The notes under the pieces are model-generated. The model was not told the origin of the DNA. It saw nothing but the letters and a program-made list of their open reading frames with translations, and did no database searches. Below are positions 1 through 7,207 of a stretch of 64,000 nt of DNA, piece after piece. The stretch lies in assembly GCF_019904175.1 (NCBI RefSeq), contig NZ_CP061913.1, positions 11,346,001 through 11,410,000 on the forward strand. The letters run 5' to 3'. Within the stretch, counting starts at the first letter, position 1. Every line of letters starts with the position of its first letter. Made by a program: the position numbers and the translations under genes. The DNA is from Dactylosporangium vinaceum. GTDB taxonomy: Bacteria; Actinomycetota; Actinomycetes; Mycobacteriales; Micromonosporaceae.

Positions 1-398
1 TCGAGCGCGATGGGGCCGTTGAGGTCCATGTGGTGGTTGGGCTCGAACCAGTTGCCTGTCGAGAACACGTATCGGGCGAGGTTCTGCAGGAAGTTCGCGG
101 CCCAGATCGGCGGCTCGGCCTCGTCGGGGTGCCGGCGGATGCGGAACGTGAACTCGAAGCCCCAGCCGGAGTCCTCCGGATTGTCGGACTGCTTGCCGTA
201 GAGCTCGCTCATACCGAACGTGACGGCATGCCAGTGCGGCACCGGATCCGTCCGCGGGTAGAAGCTGATGCCGTCAAGCGGGTCGGGCCCGCCGAGCGCC
301 CACTTGATGATCGTGCCGAGGTGGCGGGCCCGGACGCCCGGATACAGCCGCGCCAGCGCCGCATCGATGGCGTCCCAGCCGGGCGTTTCGGAGGTCAT
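1..398 (-). CDS. SUFU-domain protein (suppressor-of-fused family), C-terminus off the left edge
   Basis: Reading leftward from the ATG at 398-396 gives 132 codons with no stop before the window edge, so the C-terminus is missing. The translation has the pattern of bacterial SUFU-domain proteins (PF05076): an N-terminal 'WDAIDAALARLYPG', then 'GGPDPLDGIS', 'PHWHAVTFGMSELY', 'SGWGFEFTFR' and 'FLQNLARYVF'. In bacteria these cytosolic proteins are often found among polymorphic-toxin immunity proteins, but no toxin gene is visible here. It is transcribed in the same direction as the STAND ATPase gene that ends 225 bp upstream. Family call from remembered motifs; function unknown. Confidence 0.8.
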   Translation of the reverse strand, partial: MTSETPGWDAIDAALARLYPGVRARHLGTIIKWALGGPDPLDGISFYPRTDPVPHWHAVTFGMSELYGKQSDNPEDSGWGFEFTFRIRRHPDEAEPPIWAANFLQNLARYVFSTGNWFEPNHHMDLNGPIAL

Positions 399-623
399 GT
401 CGTGATTAAACCCGCTCGATGAAGATCCGGCATGCCCGCGATCAAGGCAAGAACCGTCAAGGCCGAAGCTTCTACTCGGGTCCGCGCGCATGACGGTCCG
501 AGCCTCCCGCGAGACACCGGTCGGCGCCGGGGCGCCTCCCTGCAGCGTCCGCGAAACTTCCGGTCCAGATCCACGAACCCGGCGCCGGGGGCGCCTGAGG
601 CCGGCCTCCGCGGAGGTTGCTGT

Positions 624-2885
624 CTAGATCCCGAGGCGGGCCGCCACGGTGGCGGCGGACGGGTGGCCGAGGCGCTCGTAGATCGCGTGGGCCCGGCGCC
701 ACAGGCCGATGGCGGGCGCGCCGTCGAGGGCGTCGCCGAGGCGGGTGGCGGTGTGGGCCTCGTCGAGGCGGTCGCCGAGCTCGGTGAACCGGTCGAGAGC
801 CGCCCGCAGCCGCTCCAGCGAACGATCCCGCTCCCCCAGGGCCGCGTGCACCCGGCCGAGGTGGGCGAGGGCGGCCGCCACCTCGCGCCGGTCGCCGCGC
901 CCGCCGTGCAGGGCCAGCGCCTCCTCGCCGTGCGCCACCGCCTCCACCGCCCGCCCGGCCAGCGCATAGTGCCAGGCGGCCGCGGCGTGGGCGGCGGCCC
1001 GCCCGGGAACGTCGCCGGCCCGGCGGAACAGCGCGAGGGCCAGCTCGTCGTGGACGATCGCCTCGGCGAAGCGGGCCATCGACTCCAGCAGCGCGGCGAG
1101 GTCCTGCCGGCACCGGGCCGCGGCCGCCGGGTCGCCCTGGGCGAGGAAGCAGTCGGCCGCCTCCCGCAGCCGCCGGAGAGCCGCCTCGTGCTGGCCGGTC
1201 CGCAGGTACGCCGCCGACTGCGCGCGCTTGGCCCGGGCCAGCAGCGCCGGATCGCCCAGGTGCTCGGCGGCCCGGATGGCGACCCCCTGCGCGGCGATGC
1301 GCTCGTCCCAGCGCCCCTCGGCGTCCAGCTGCCCGTCGACCTCGTCGGCGATGCGCCAGGCGTCGCGGTACCGCCGGCGCCGCATGGCCAGCCCCAGGAT
1401 CGCGAACTCCGACCCGTGCTCGACCAGCCGGTCCTGCAGGGTCTTGCGCTCTTTGGCCGGGGTACGGCCGGCCGCGTGCTCCCGCACCAGGGCGGGCATC
1501 GCGAAACGCCCGGCCCGGACCGCCCCGACGAGCTGCGCGCGCACCAGCTCGGCCAGCGCGTCGGCACCGGAGCGTCCGATGAGGATGGTGGCGTCAGCCG
1601 CGCTGAAGTCGGGCCCCGGATGCGCCCCGAACCCGCGAAGCAGCTCCCGCGCGGCCGGGCCGAGCCGCGCGTAGGTCCACGCGAGCGCGCCGACCTCGGC
1701 CACCGCATCGCCCACGGCCCCGAGCCGGAACTCCGGCTGCAGCGCCACCCGCGCCGAAACGATCGCCAGCGCCAGCGGCGACCGCCCGCAGGCCGTGATG
1801 ATCCGATCAGCCCCCTCCGGCTCGCCGCCGACCCGCTCGACCCCGACCCGCGTCGCCAGCATCGCCCGCGCCTCGGTCCGATCGATCACATCCAGCGAAA
1901 CCGCCCCAACACCGTCCACTTCGGACAGCAGTGCGGGCGACACGGGACCGGTCGGCGGCCCCGTACCGTCCTCGCCGGCCGCGGCCGCGAGCCCGGTGAG
2001 CGGGGCCCGGGCGGTGACGAGCGCGATGCTGTCCCCGGCGGCCGGGAGCAGCGGGCGGACCTGGTCGGCGTCGGCGGCGTCGTCCAGGAGGAGCAGTACA
2101 CCGCGGCGGGCGGTCAGGCTGCGGTAGAGGCCCGTGCGGGCGGCCATGCCGAGCGGCAGGTCGGCCGGGGCCACGCCGAGGGCGGCCAGCACCATGCGCA
2201 GCGCGTCGGCCGGGGGCAGCGGGCCGGTCGGGTCGCAGCCGCGCAGGTTCAGCAGGAGCGCGCCGCCGGGAAAGCGGTCGGCGATTCGATGTCCATAGTG
2301 GACGGCCAGCGCGGTCTTCCCGACGCCGCCGGCGCCGGTGAGGACGACCGCTCGCACGCCCGGCACCAGCCGGTCCAGGCGGGCGATCGCGCCCGCGCGC
2401 CCGGCGAACCCGATCGGCGCCGGCGGCAGCGGCAATCCGGGCCCGGCCGCACCCGCGGGAGCCGCTCCGGACGGGGCCGGACCCGCGGCGGGAGGTCGGG
2501 GCGGAGCCGAGCCCACGGCGAACGAGCCGGACGGGGATGCATCCGCGGCGAGCGGTCCGAGCGGGGCCGGGCCCACGGCGGGCAGCAGTGATCGGGCGGG
2601 AACGCGCTCGGCGAGGGCCTCGATCCGCGAACGCGCCGAGGCGAAGGCGCCGCACTCGGCGGGGGTGGCACCCAGCAGTCGCAGGAGCGCGTCGAGGCGC
2701 TCGGCCGGGGGTAGTGCGCGGCCGTCGAAGTAGGCGCCGATGGCGGCGGACGGCCAGCCGGTGCGCGCGGCCAGCTCACCGACGCCCAGCGGGGACGAGC
2801 GGACGCGGCGCGCCTGCCGGCGGCGCAGGTCGCGCAGGAGCCCCGAGAGCTCGTCCAGGGTGGAGACACCCGACGGATCTACCAC
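624..2885 (-). CDS. HTH/STAND NTPase with C-terminal TPR repeats
   Basis: About 753 aa. An N-terminal helical segment (about residues 10-80) resembles an XRE-like HTH. An Ala/Pro-rich linker (100-158) follows, then an NB-ARC/STAND ATPase with P-loop 'GAGGVGKT' near 184-191 and a Walker-B-like 'GVLLLLDD'. The C-terminal 300 residues are Ala-rich TPR-like helices. Proteins of this AfsR-like layout, here without a BTAD domain, are ATP-dependent signalling switches in actinomycetes; the output here is unknown. I chose the GTG at 2885 because an upstream ATG at 2966 would begin inside or before the hairpin at 2935-2964 that terminates the neighbouring gene; ATG 2869 (out of this frame) is not used. 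High GC gives long shadow frames over this gene. Confidence 0.8.
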   Translation of the reverse strand: MVDPSGVSTLDELSGLLRDLRRRQARRVRSSPLGVGELAARTGWPSAAIGAYFDGRALPPAERLDALLRLLGATPAECGAFASARSRIEALAERVPARSLLPAVGPAPLGPLAADASPSGSFAVGSAPPRPPAAGPAPSGAAPAGAAGPGLPLPPAPIGFAGRAGAIARLDRLVPGVRAVVLTGAGGVGKTALAVHYGHRIADRFPGGALLLNLRGCDPTGPLPPADALRMVLAALGVAPADLPLGMAARTGLYRSLTARRGVLLLLDDAADADQVRPLLPAAGDSIALVTARAPLTGLAAAAGEDGTGPPTGPVSPALLSEVDGVGAVSLDVIDRTEARAMLATRVGVERVGGEPEGADRIITACGRSPLALAIVSARVALQPEFRLGAVGDAVAEVGALAWTYARLGPAARELLRGFGAHPGPDFSAADATILIGRSGADALAELVRAQLVGAVRAGRFAMPALVREHAAGRTPAKERKTLQDRLVEHGSEFAILGLAMRRRRYRDAWRIADEVDGQLDAEGRWDERIAAQGVAIRAAEHLGDPALLARAKRAQSAAYLRTGQHEAALRRLREAADCFLAQGDPAAAARCRQDLAALLESMARFAEAIVHDELALALFRRAGDVPGRAAAHAAAAWHYALAGRAVEAVAHGEEALALHGGRGDRREVAAALAHLGRVHAALGERDRSLERLRAALDRFTELGDRLDEAHTATRLGDALDGAPAIGLWRRAHAIYERLGHPSAATVAARLGI

Positions 2886-2934
2886 GCCCGGAAGCCTGCC
2901 ACAGGCAAACAACTTCAGCCTGCCAGAACACGAC

Positions 2935-2964
2935 GCCCCGCTCTGCTTTGACGCAGAGCGGGGC
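2935..2964 (-). terminator. Hairpin terminator of the lipoprotein gene
   Basis: A perfect 12-bp inverted repeat, GCCCCGCTCTGC / GCAGAGCGGGGC, with a 6-nt loop. It starts 35 bp past the stop codon of the lipoprotein gene and lies before the STAND ATPase start at 2885, so it should insulate the two leftward genes. Confidence 0.75.
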
Positions 2965-2998
2965 ACCGGATGACGCAGCGTCAGCCGCGGTGGAAGTT

Positions 2999-3508
2999 TC
3001 AGGCGCAGAGCGTGTCGATGTCCTTGCCCGCCGCTTCCAGGTCGGTCGCGAGCTTGTTGATGTCGGCCGTGGAGTTGAGCTTGGCCAGGTAGTCCGGGGA
3101 GCCGAACATCTGGATCGCGGCCGCGCCCTTGTCGAGGGCGGCCTGCACCTTCGGGTCCGCGGCCTCGGCCTTGAGGTCGGTGATCTGCTTGGCGATGCCG
3201 TCGGCGAGCTCCTTGGCCTTCGCCGCGGCCGCGGTCTCGGCCGCCTTGTTGCCGCTCTGCCGGGCCTGGATCATGAGCCCGAGCTGCACGCCGATCGGCT
3301 TGAACGCGTCAGCGGTCACGATCGAGTCGAACTTGGTGCAGACCTGCTTCGTGTTCGCCTTGAGGTCGACCGTGGGGCTCGGCGAGGCGGTGGCGGTGGT
3401 CGCCGCGGTCGTGGGCGCGGCCGCGGTCTTGTCGTCGCTGCTGTCACCGCAGGCCGCGGACGTGCCGACCAGGGCCGCCAGGATGGCAACGGTCATCAGA
3501 CGTCGCAC
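2999..3508 (-). CDS. Small secreted lipoprotein, helix-rich
   Basis: About 169 aa from GTG 3508, which has a good SD (GGAGA) about 10 bases upstream. The N-terminus is a type II signal peptide: 'VRRLMTVAILAALVG' followed by 'TSAACGD', with Cys as the lipidation residue. The -3 residue is Ser, not the usual Leu/Val, so lipidation is likely but not certain. A Thr/Ser/Pro/Ala-rich tether follows, then an Ala/Lys-rich region predicted to be helical, with only two further Cys residues (about 54 and the penultimate residue). I recognise no enzymatic motif. The longer frame reaching 3718 lacks a signal peptide at its start and runs into argS, so I rejected that start. It has its own terminator and is probably monocistronic. 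Confidence 0.75.
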   Translation of the reverse strand: MRRLMTVAILAALVGTSAACGDSSDDKTAAAPTTAATTATASPSPTVDLKANTKQVCTKFDSIVTADAFKPIGVQLGLMIQARQSGNKAAETAAAAKAKELADGIAKQITDLKAEAADPKVQAALDKGAAAIQMFGSPDYLAKLNSTADINKLATDLEAAGKDIDTLCA

Positions 3509-3594
3509 TGTGGAGGTCTCCTCACATGAGTTGGCAGTGGGCGGACGGTGGATCGTAACCGACAGAATCCGCCCATACTGTCGTACATCCGCAC

Positions 3595-5214
3595 CTACAT
3601 TCGCTCGGGTGCCTCGATGCCCAGGAGATCGAGGCCGGTCGCCAGCACGCGGGCGGTCAGCCGGCACAGCGCGAGCCGGCCGGCGCGAACGGGCTCCGGC
3701 GCGCGCAGCACCTGACACTGCTCGAAGAACGCGGTGAAGGCCACCGCGACATCGTGCAGGTGCGCGGTGAGCCGATGGAGCTCGAGCGTCTCACCCGCCC
3801 GCGCGACCGCGCCGGGGAAGGCGAGCAGTTCCAGCGCGAGCGCGTGCTCGGCCGGGTGCGCGATGACGAACTCGCCGTCCGCGCCGTCGATCCCGCCCCG
3901 GCGGAAGATCGACGCGACGCGGACGTGGGCGTACTGCAGGTACGGCGCCGTGTCGCCGTTGGTCGCCAGCATCCGGTCGTAGTCGAACGTGTAGCCCTTG
4001 ATCCGGTCGCTGGAGAGGTCGGCGTACTTCAGCGCCCCGATCCCGATGGTGGCGCCGCCGGCCCGCTCGACGGCCTCGGTGAGCAGCTCGGTGAGCTTCA
4101 CCGCACCGCCGGTCCGGCTGCGCAGCATCTTGCCGTCGGCGCCGAGCACCGAGCCGAACGCGACGTGCTCGGCCCGCACCGGCGGGGCCAGCCAGCCGGC
4201 CGCGCGGGCGACCGCGAAGACCATCTCCAGGTGCTGGCGCTGGGGCGCACCGACGACGTACAGGAGGCGCGTCGCCTTGAGCTCGTCGATCCGGTACCGC
4301 AGCGCGGCGAGGTCGGTCGCGGCGTACCCGTATCCGCCGTCGCGCTTGCGGACGATCAGCGGCAGCGGCGCCCCGTCGCGGGTCGTGAAGCCCTCCGGGA
4401 ACGCGCACAGGGCCCCGTCGCTCTCCCGCAGCAGCCCGAGCGCGAGCAGGTCGTCGACCACGCCGTCGAGTGCATCGTTGTAGCCGCTCTCCCCGGCGAA
4501 GTCACCGTCCTGCAGGCGGACTCCCAGCTGGTCGTAGAGGCCCTGGAAGTACGACTTCGAGGTTTGCACTATGGAGCGCCACAGCGCGATGGTCTGCGGG
4601 TCTCCGGTCTGCAGCAGCACCACCCGCCGGCGGGCGCGCTCCTGGAACGCGGGGTCGGCCTCGAACTTGCGGCGCGCGGCCGTGTACAGGGTGGCGAAGT
4701 CGAGCTCGCCGCCGTCGGCGAGGTGCTCGACGAGCATGCCGAAGTTGGTGCCCCAGTCGCCGAGGTGGTTCTGCCGGATGACGGTGTGTCCCAGGTACTC
4801 CAGCACCCGCACCGCAGCGTCCCCGATGACAGTCGAGCGCAGGTGTCCGACGTGCATCTCCTTGGCCGCGTTCGGCCCCGAGTAGTCGACGACGACCGTC
4901 TCGGGCTCCACAGTGGACACCCCGAGCCGGTCGTCGGCCGCGGCCGCGGCGAGCCACTCGGCAAGCGCCGCATCGCTGAGCGTGAGGTTGATGAACCCGG
5001 GCCCGACCACTGTCACGTCGGAGCAGAGATCGGCCAGGTCGACCGCCTCGACGACGGCGGCGGCGACGGCCCGGGCGCCCGGCTGCCCGAGCGCCCCATC
5101 GGCCTGGAAATCGGCGTGCCGGGATCGCCGCAGGACAGGGTCGAGAGTCGATCCGGTCACGGTCCCGAAGGCGGCCGCGAGTCTGTCCCGCAGCACTTCG
5201 CCGATGTCAGCCAT
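3595..5214 (-). CDS. argS: Arginyl-tRNA synthetase
   Basis: 539 aa class I aminoacyl-tRNA synthetase that charges tRNA-Arg with arginine in the cytosol. The order is the N-terminal Add1-like domain ('VVGPGFINLTL', about 69-79), the HIGH-type signature 'HVGHLRS' (121-127) within 'SGPNAAKEMHVGH', the catalytic fold with 'NHLGDWGTNFGML', a 'GKMLRSRTG' segment at the KMSK position, and a DALR anticodon-binding domain at the end. It is slightly short for the family (commonly 550-590), which fits a compact actinobacterial version. The ATG overlaps the stop of the upstream membrane-protein gene by 8 bp, so the two are probably co-transcribed. Confidence 0.95.
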   Translation of the reverse strand: MADIGEVLRDRLAAAFGTVTGSTLDPVLRRSRHADFQADGALGQPGARAVAAAVVEAVDLADLCSDVTVVGPGFINLTLSDAALAEWLAAAAADDRLGVSTVEPETVVVDYSGPNAAKEMHVGHLRSTVIGDAAVRVLEYLGHTVIRQNHLGDWGTNFGMLVEHLADGGELDFATLYTAARRKFEADPAFQERARRRVVLLQTGDPQTIALWRSIVQTSKSYFQGLYDQLGVRLQDGDFAGESGYNDALDGVVDDLLALGLLRESDGALCAFPEGFTTRDGAPLPLIVRKRDGGYGYAATDLAALRYRIDELKATRLLYVVGAPQRQHLEMVFAVARAAGWLAPPVRAEHVAFGSVLGADGKMLRSRTGGAVKLTELLTEAVERAGGATIGIGALKYADLSSDRIKGYTFDYDRMLATNGDTAPYLQYAHVRVASIFRRGGIDGADGEFVIAHPAEHALALELLAFPGAVARAGETLELHRLTAHLHDVAVAFTAFFEQCQVLRAPEPVRAGRLALCRLTARVLATGLDLLGIEAPERM

Positions 5215-5623
5215 GCCCCTGGACGGTACCGACCAGCTCCGGCCCGCGCTCCTGGATTTCCACGCCGGAGCGACCGGGCGCCCACAGGAACACGATCGCC
5301 GCGACCTCGCACACCAGCGACAGGGCCTGGAGCACGACGATCGGCACCGCGTAACCGGGCATCTGCGCGATGACGCCCGGCAGCGTGGCGTGCGCGACGA
5401 TCTGGATACCGAGCACGACCGTGAGGATGCGCCGCGCCTTGGGCCGCCCGCCGCGCAGCTTGTAGGCCCGCAGCGGCAGCAGCACCGCCAGCACGAGGTG
5501 CGGCACGATGGCCCCCGCGCCGGCCGGACCGAGCGCCAGGAGCGTCACCCCAATGGCCAGGACGTGCAGCGCGGCGATGGCGAGGACGGCGACGAGGGTG
5601 CGGTTCACGTTCTTCTCGGTCAT
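5207..5623 (-). CDS. Small four-helix membrane protein
   Basis: About 138 aa from the ATG at 5623; a GTG at 5647 would add eight residues and has no better-placed SD. Four hydrophobic stretches are visible (about 8-28, 34-54, 68-90, 95-118), separated by a basic loop 'RAYKLRGGRPKARR' that should face the cytoplasm by the positive-inside rule. No Cys or enzymatic motif is seen. Its stop overlaps the argS start by 8 bases, which suggests translational coupling, although the functions look unrelated. Product unknown. Confidence 0.6.
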   Translation of the reverse strand: MTEKNVNRTLVAVLAIAALHVLAIGVTLLALGPAGAGAIVPHLVLAVLLPLRAYKLRGGRPKARRILTVVLGIQIVAHATLPGVIAQMPGYAVPIVVLQALSLVCEVAAIVFLWAPGRSGVEIQERGPELVGTVQGHG

Positions 5624-5700
5624 GCCGATGACGGTATGGAACCGCACCCTCCACCACGCCTGCCCGCCGTCACCACCGCGCCATGACGGATGTCATGCGC

Positions 5701-6156
5701 TCACCACTGCTGTGGGGCCGGGGTCTTCAGGGTGGCGTTGATGCGGTTGAAGAAGTTCGTGGTGGCGATCCACAGCACGACCGCGATCAGCTCCTCCTCG
5801 GTGAAGTGCTGCGCGGCGGCGTCCCAGATGGCATCCGGCACGGCGTCGCCGCGATCGGCCAGGCGGGTGGCGGCCTCGGTGAGGGCGAGGGCGGCGCGCT
5901 CGGCGTCGGTGTAGTACGGGGTCTCGCGCCACGCGGCGACCGAGAAGAGGCGCTCGTCGGACTCGCCGTGCTTGCGCATGCTGCGGGCGCCGGAGTCCAC
6001 GCACGGGCTGCAGCCGTTGATCTGGCTGGCCCGCAGGTGGACGAGCTCCAGGACGGCCGGGGCCACGCCGGACCCGTGGGCCGCCTTGTACAGCAGGTTC
6101 ACGGCCTTCGGGACGTCGGTCGCCAGGACACCGGGGTTTGTCAGTCGAGCCTGCAT
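5701..6156 (-). CDS. Carboxymuconolactone decarboxylase/AhpD-family protein
   Basis: 151 aa with the AhpD-type redox motif CxxC at C49-C52 ('NGCSPCVDSGARSMRKHG'), typical of the CMD family, whose members include alkylhydroperoxidases. An SD (GGAGA) sits 8 bases before the ATG. It is divergent from the ECF41-like sigma gene with 110 bp between. This pairing is characteristic of ECF41, whose known targets are CMD/oxidoreductase/epimerase genes. A TGTCACA-N16-CGTC promoter points toward it. The likely role is peroxide or thiol-redox metabolism; the substrate is unknown. Confidence 0.85.
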   Translation of the reverse strand: MQARLTNPGVLATDVPKAVNLLYKAAHGSGVAPAVLELVHLRASQINGCSPCVDSGARSMRKHGESDERLFSVAAWRETPYYTDAERAALALTEAATRLADRGDAVPDAIWDAAAQHFTEEELIAVVLWIATTNFFNRINATLKTPAPQQW

Positions 6157-6175
6157 GATGCTGTCTCCGATCGTT

Positions 6176-6202
6176 TGTCACAACGGCGTCGTTTGCTTCG
6201 TC
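6176..6202 (+). promoter_or_regulatory. ECF41-type promoter of the sigma gene
   Basis: TGTCACA (6176-6182), a 16-nt spacer and CGTC (6199-6202). This matches the published ECF41 promoter consensus exactly. It lies 64 bp before the sigma gene ATG, implying autoregulation. Confidence 0.7.
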
Positions 6203-6210
6203 GCGCTGTT

Positions 6211-6237
6211 GACGCCCCAGGCCGGGGTGCTGTGACA
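6211..6237 (-). promoter_or_regulatory. ECF41-type promoter of the CMD-family gene
   Basis: On the minus strand, TGTCACA (6237-6231), 16 nt, then CGTC (6214-6211): the same exact arrangement as the opposite promoter. It lies 54 bp before the CMD gene ATG. Confidence 0.7.
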
Positions 6238-6266
6238 TATGTGGCGCAGGCCACAAAAGGAGCAAC

Positions 6267-7094
6267 ATGAGTGACGAGGCGCTGGCGCGGGAGTTCGAGG
6301 CGCAGCGGCCCCGGCTGAAGGCCGTGGCGCACCGCATGCTCGGCTCGGCCGGCGAGGCGGACGACGCGGTCCAGGAGGCGTGGCTGCGGCTCACCCGCCA
6401 GCAGGACAGCAAGGACAACCTCGCCGCCTGGCTGACCACCGTCGTCGGGCGGATCTGCCTCGACATGCTGCGGGCCCGGGCCGGCCGGCGCGAGGACCCG
6501 CTGCCGATCACCGCGGAGCCGGTCGCGGCGGCCGACCCGGAGCAGGAGGCGCTGCTGGCCGACTCGGTCGGGCTGGCGCTGCTGGTGGTGCTGGAGACGT
6601 TGACGCCGAGCGAGCGGCTGGCGTTCGTGCTGCACGACCTGTTCGCGGTCTCGTTCGACGACATCGCCGTCGTGGTGGGCCGCAGCCCGGCCGCCGCCCG
6701 GCAGCTGGCCAGCCGGGCCCGCCGCCGGGTACAGATGCGGGAGCCGGTGGCCGGCGGCGAGCGGCCGGAAGCGGTCGTCGAGGCGTTCCTCGCCGCCTCC
6801 CGGGGCGGTGACCTGGGGGCTCTCCTGAAGCTGCTCGACCCCGACGTCGTCATGCGGGCCGACGAGACCGCGGCCCGCATGGGTGGCAGCGGCGAGACCC
6901 GCGGGGCCGAGGTCGTGGCCGCGTTCTTCAACGGGCGCGCGCGGGGAGCCCGGCCGGGCGGTGGACCGGTCGCCCTGGTCTTCGCGGGCCGGCGGGTCAA
7001 GCTGGCCCTGGTGTTCGCCATCACCGGCGGCCGCATCACCGCCATCGACGCGATCGCCGACCCTGCGGACCTGGCCGAACTCAGAAGCTCCTGA
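6267..7094 (+). CDS. ECF41-like RNA polymerase sigma factor with SnoaL-type C-terminal domain
   Basis: 275 aa. Sigma region 2 (about 8-75) includes 'AVAHRMLGSAGEADDAVQE' and 'AWLTTVVGRICLDMLRAR'; region 4 (about 105-165) includes 'LTPSERLAFVLHDLF' and the HTH 'VVVGRSPAAARQLASRAR'. Residues 170-272 form a SnoaL-like domain ending in '(G)RITAIDAIADP'. In ECF41/SigJ-like sigma factors this tail replaces an anti-sigma factor and tunes activity. The WLPEP linker motif reported for ECF41 is not seen, so an allied SnoaL-bearing group (ECF56/ECF294/ECF295) is possible. AAGGAG precedes the ATG. Its own promoter and that of the divergent CMD gene both match the ECF41 consensus. Confidence 0.9.
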   Translation: MSDEALAREFEAQRPRLKAVAHRMLGSAGEADDAVQEAWLRLTRQQDSKDNLAAWLTTVVGRICLDMLRARAGRREDPLPITAEPVAAADPEQEALLADSVGLALLVVLETLTPSERLAFVLHDLFAVSFDDIAVVVGRSPAAARQLASRARRRVQMREPVAGGERPEAVVEAFLAASRGGDLGALLKLLDPDVVMRADETAARMGGSGETRGAEVVAAFFNGRARGARPGGGPVALVFAGRRVKLALVFAITGGRITAIDAIADPADLAELRSS

Positions 7095-7162
7095 GCGCCG
7101 TGCGACCACCCGCCCGGCCATCGATCGTTTTCGAAGTGGAGGGGCAACCGCGCCGGCCGATC

Positions 7163-7200
7163 TCTGGAACACTCGCGCTCGCCCGATCATCGATCATGGG
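7163..7200 (+). promoter_or_regulatory. Shared protease leader element, copy 1
   Basis: TCTGGAACACTC, then TCGCCCGATCA and TCGATCATGGGAG. It matches the element upstream of the other paralogs. The GGGAG serves as SD for the ATG at 7208. Confidence 0.6.
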
Positions 7201-7207
7201 AGTGCTC

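Noticed and set aside
432..2591. 719-codon plus-strand frame
   Set aside because: Opposite the STAND ATPase, which has clear Walker motifs; low-complexity Arg/Gly/Pro protein.
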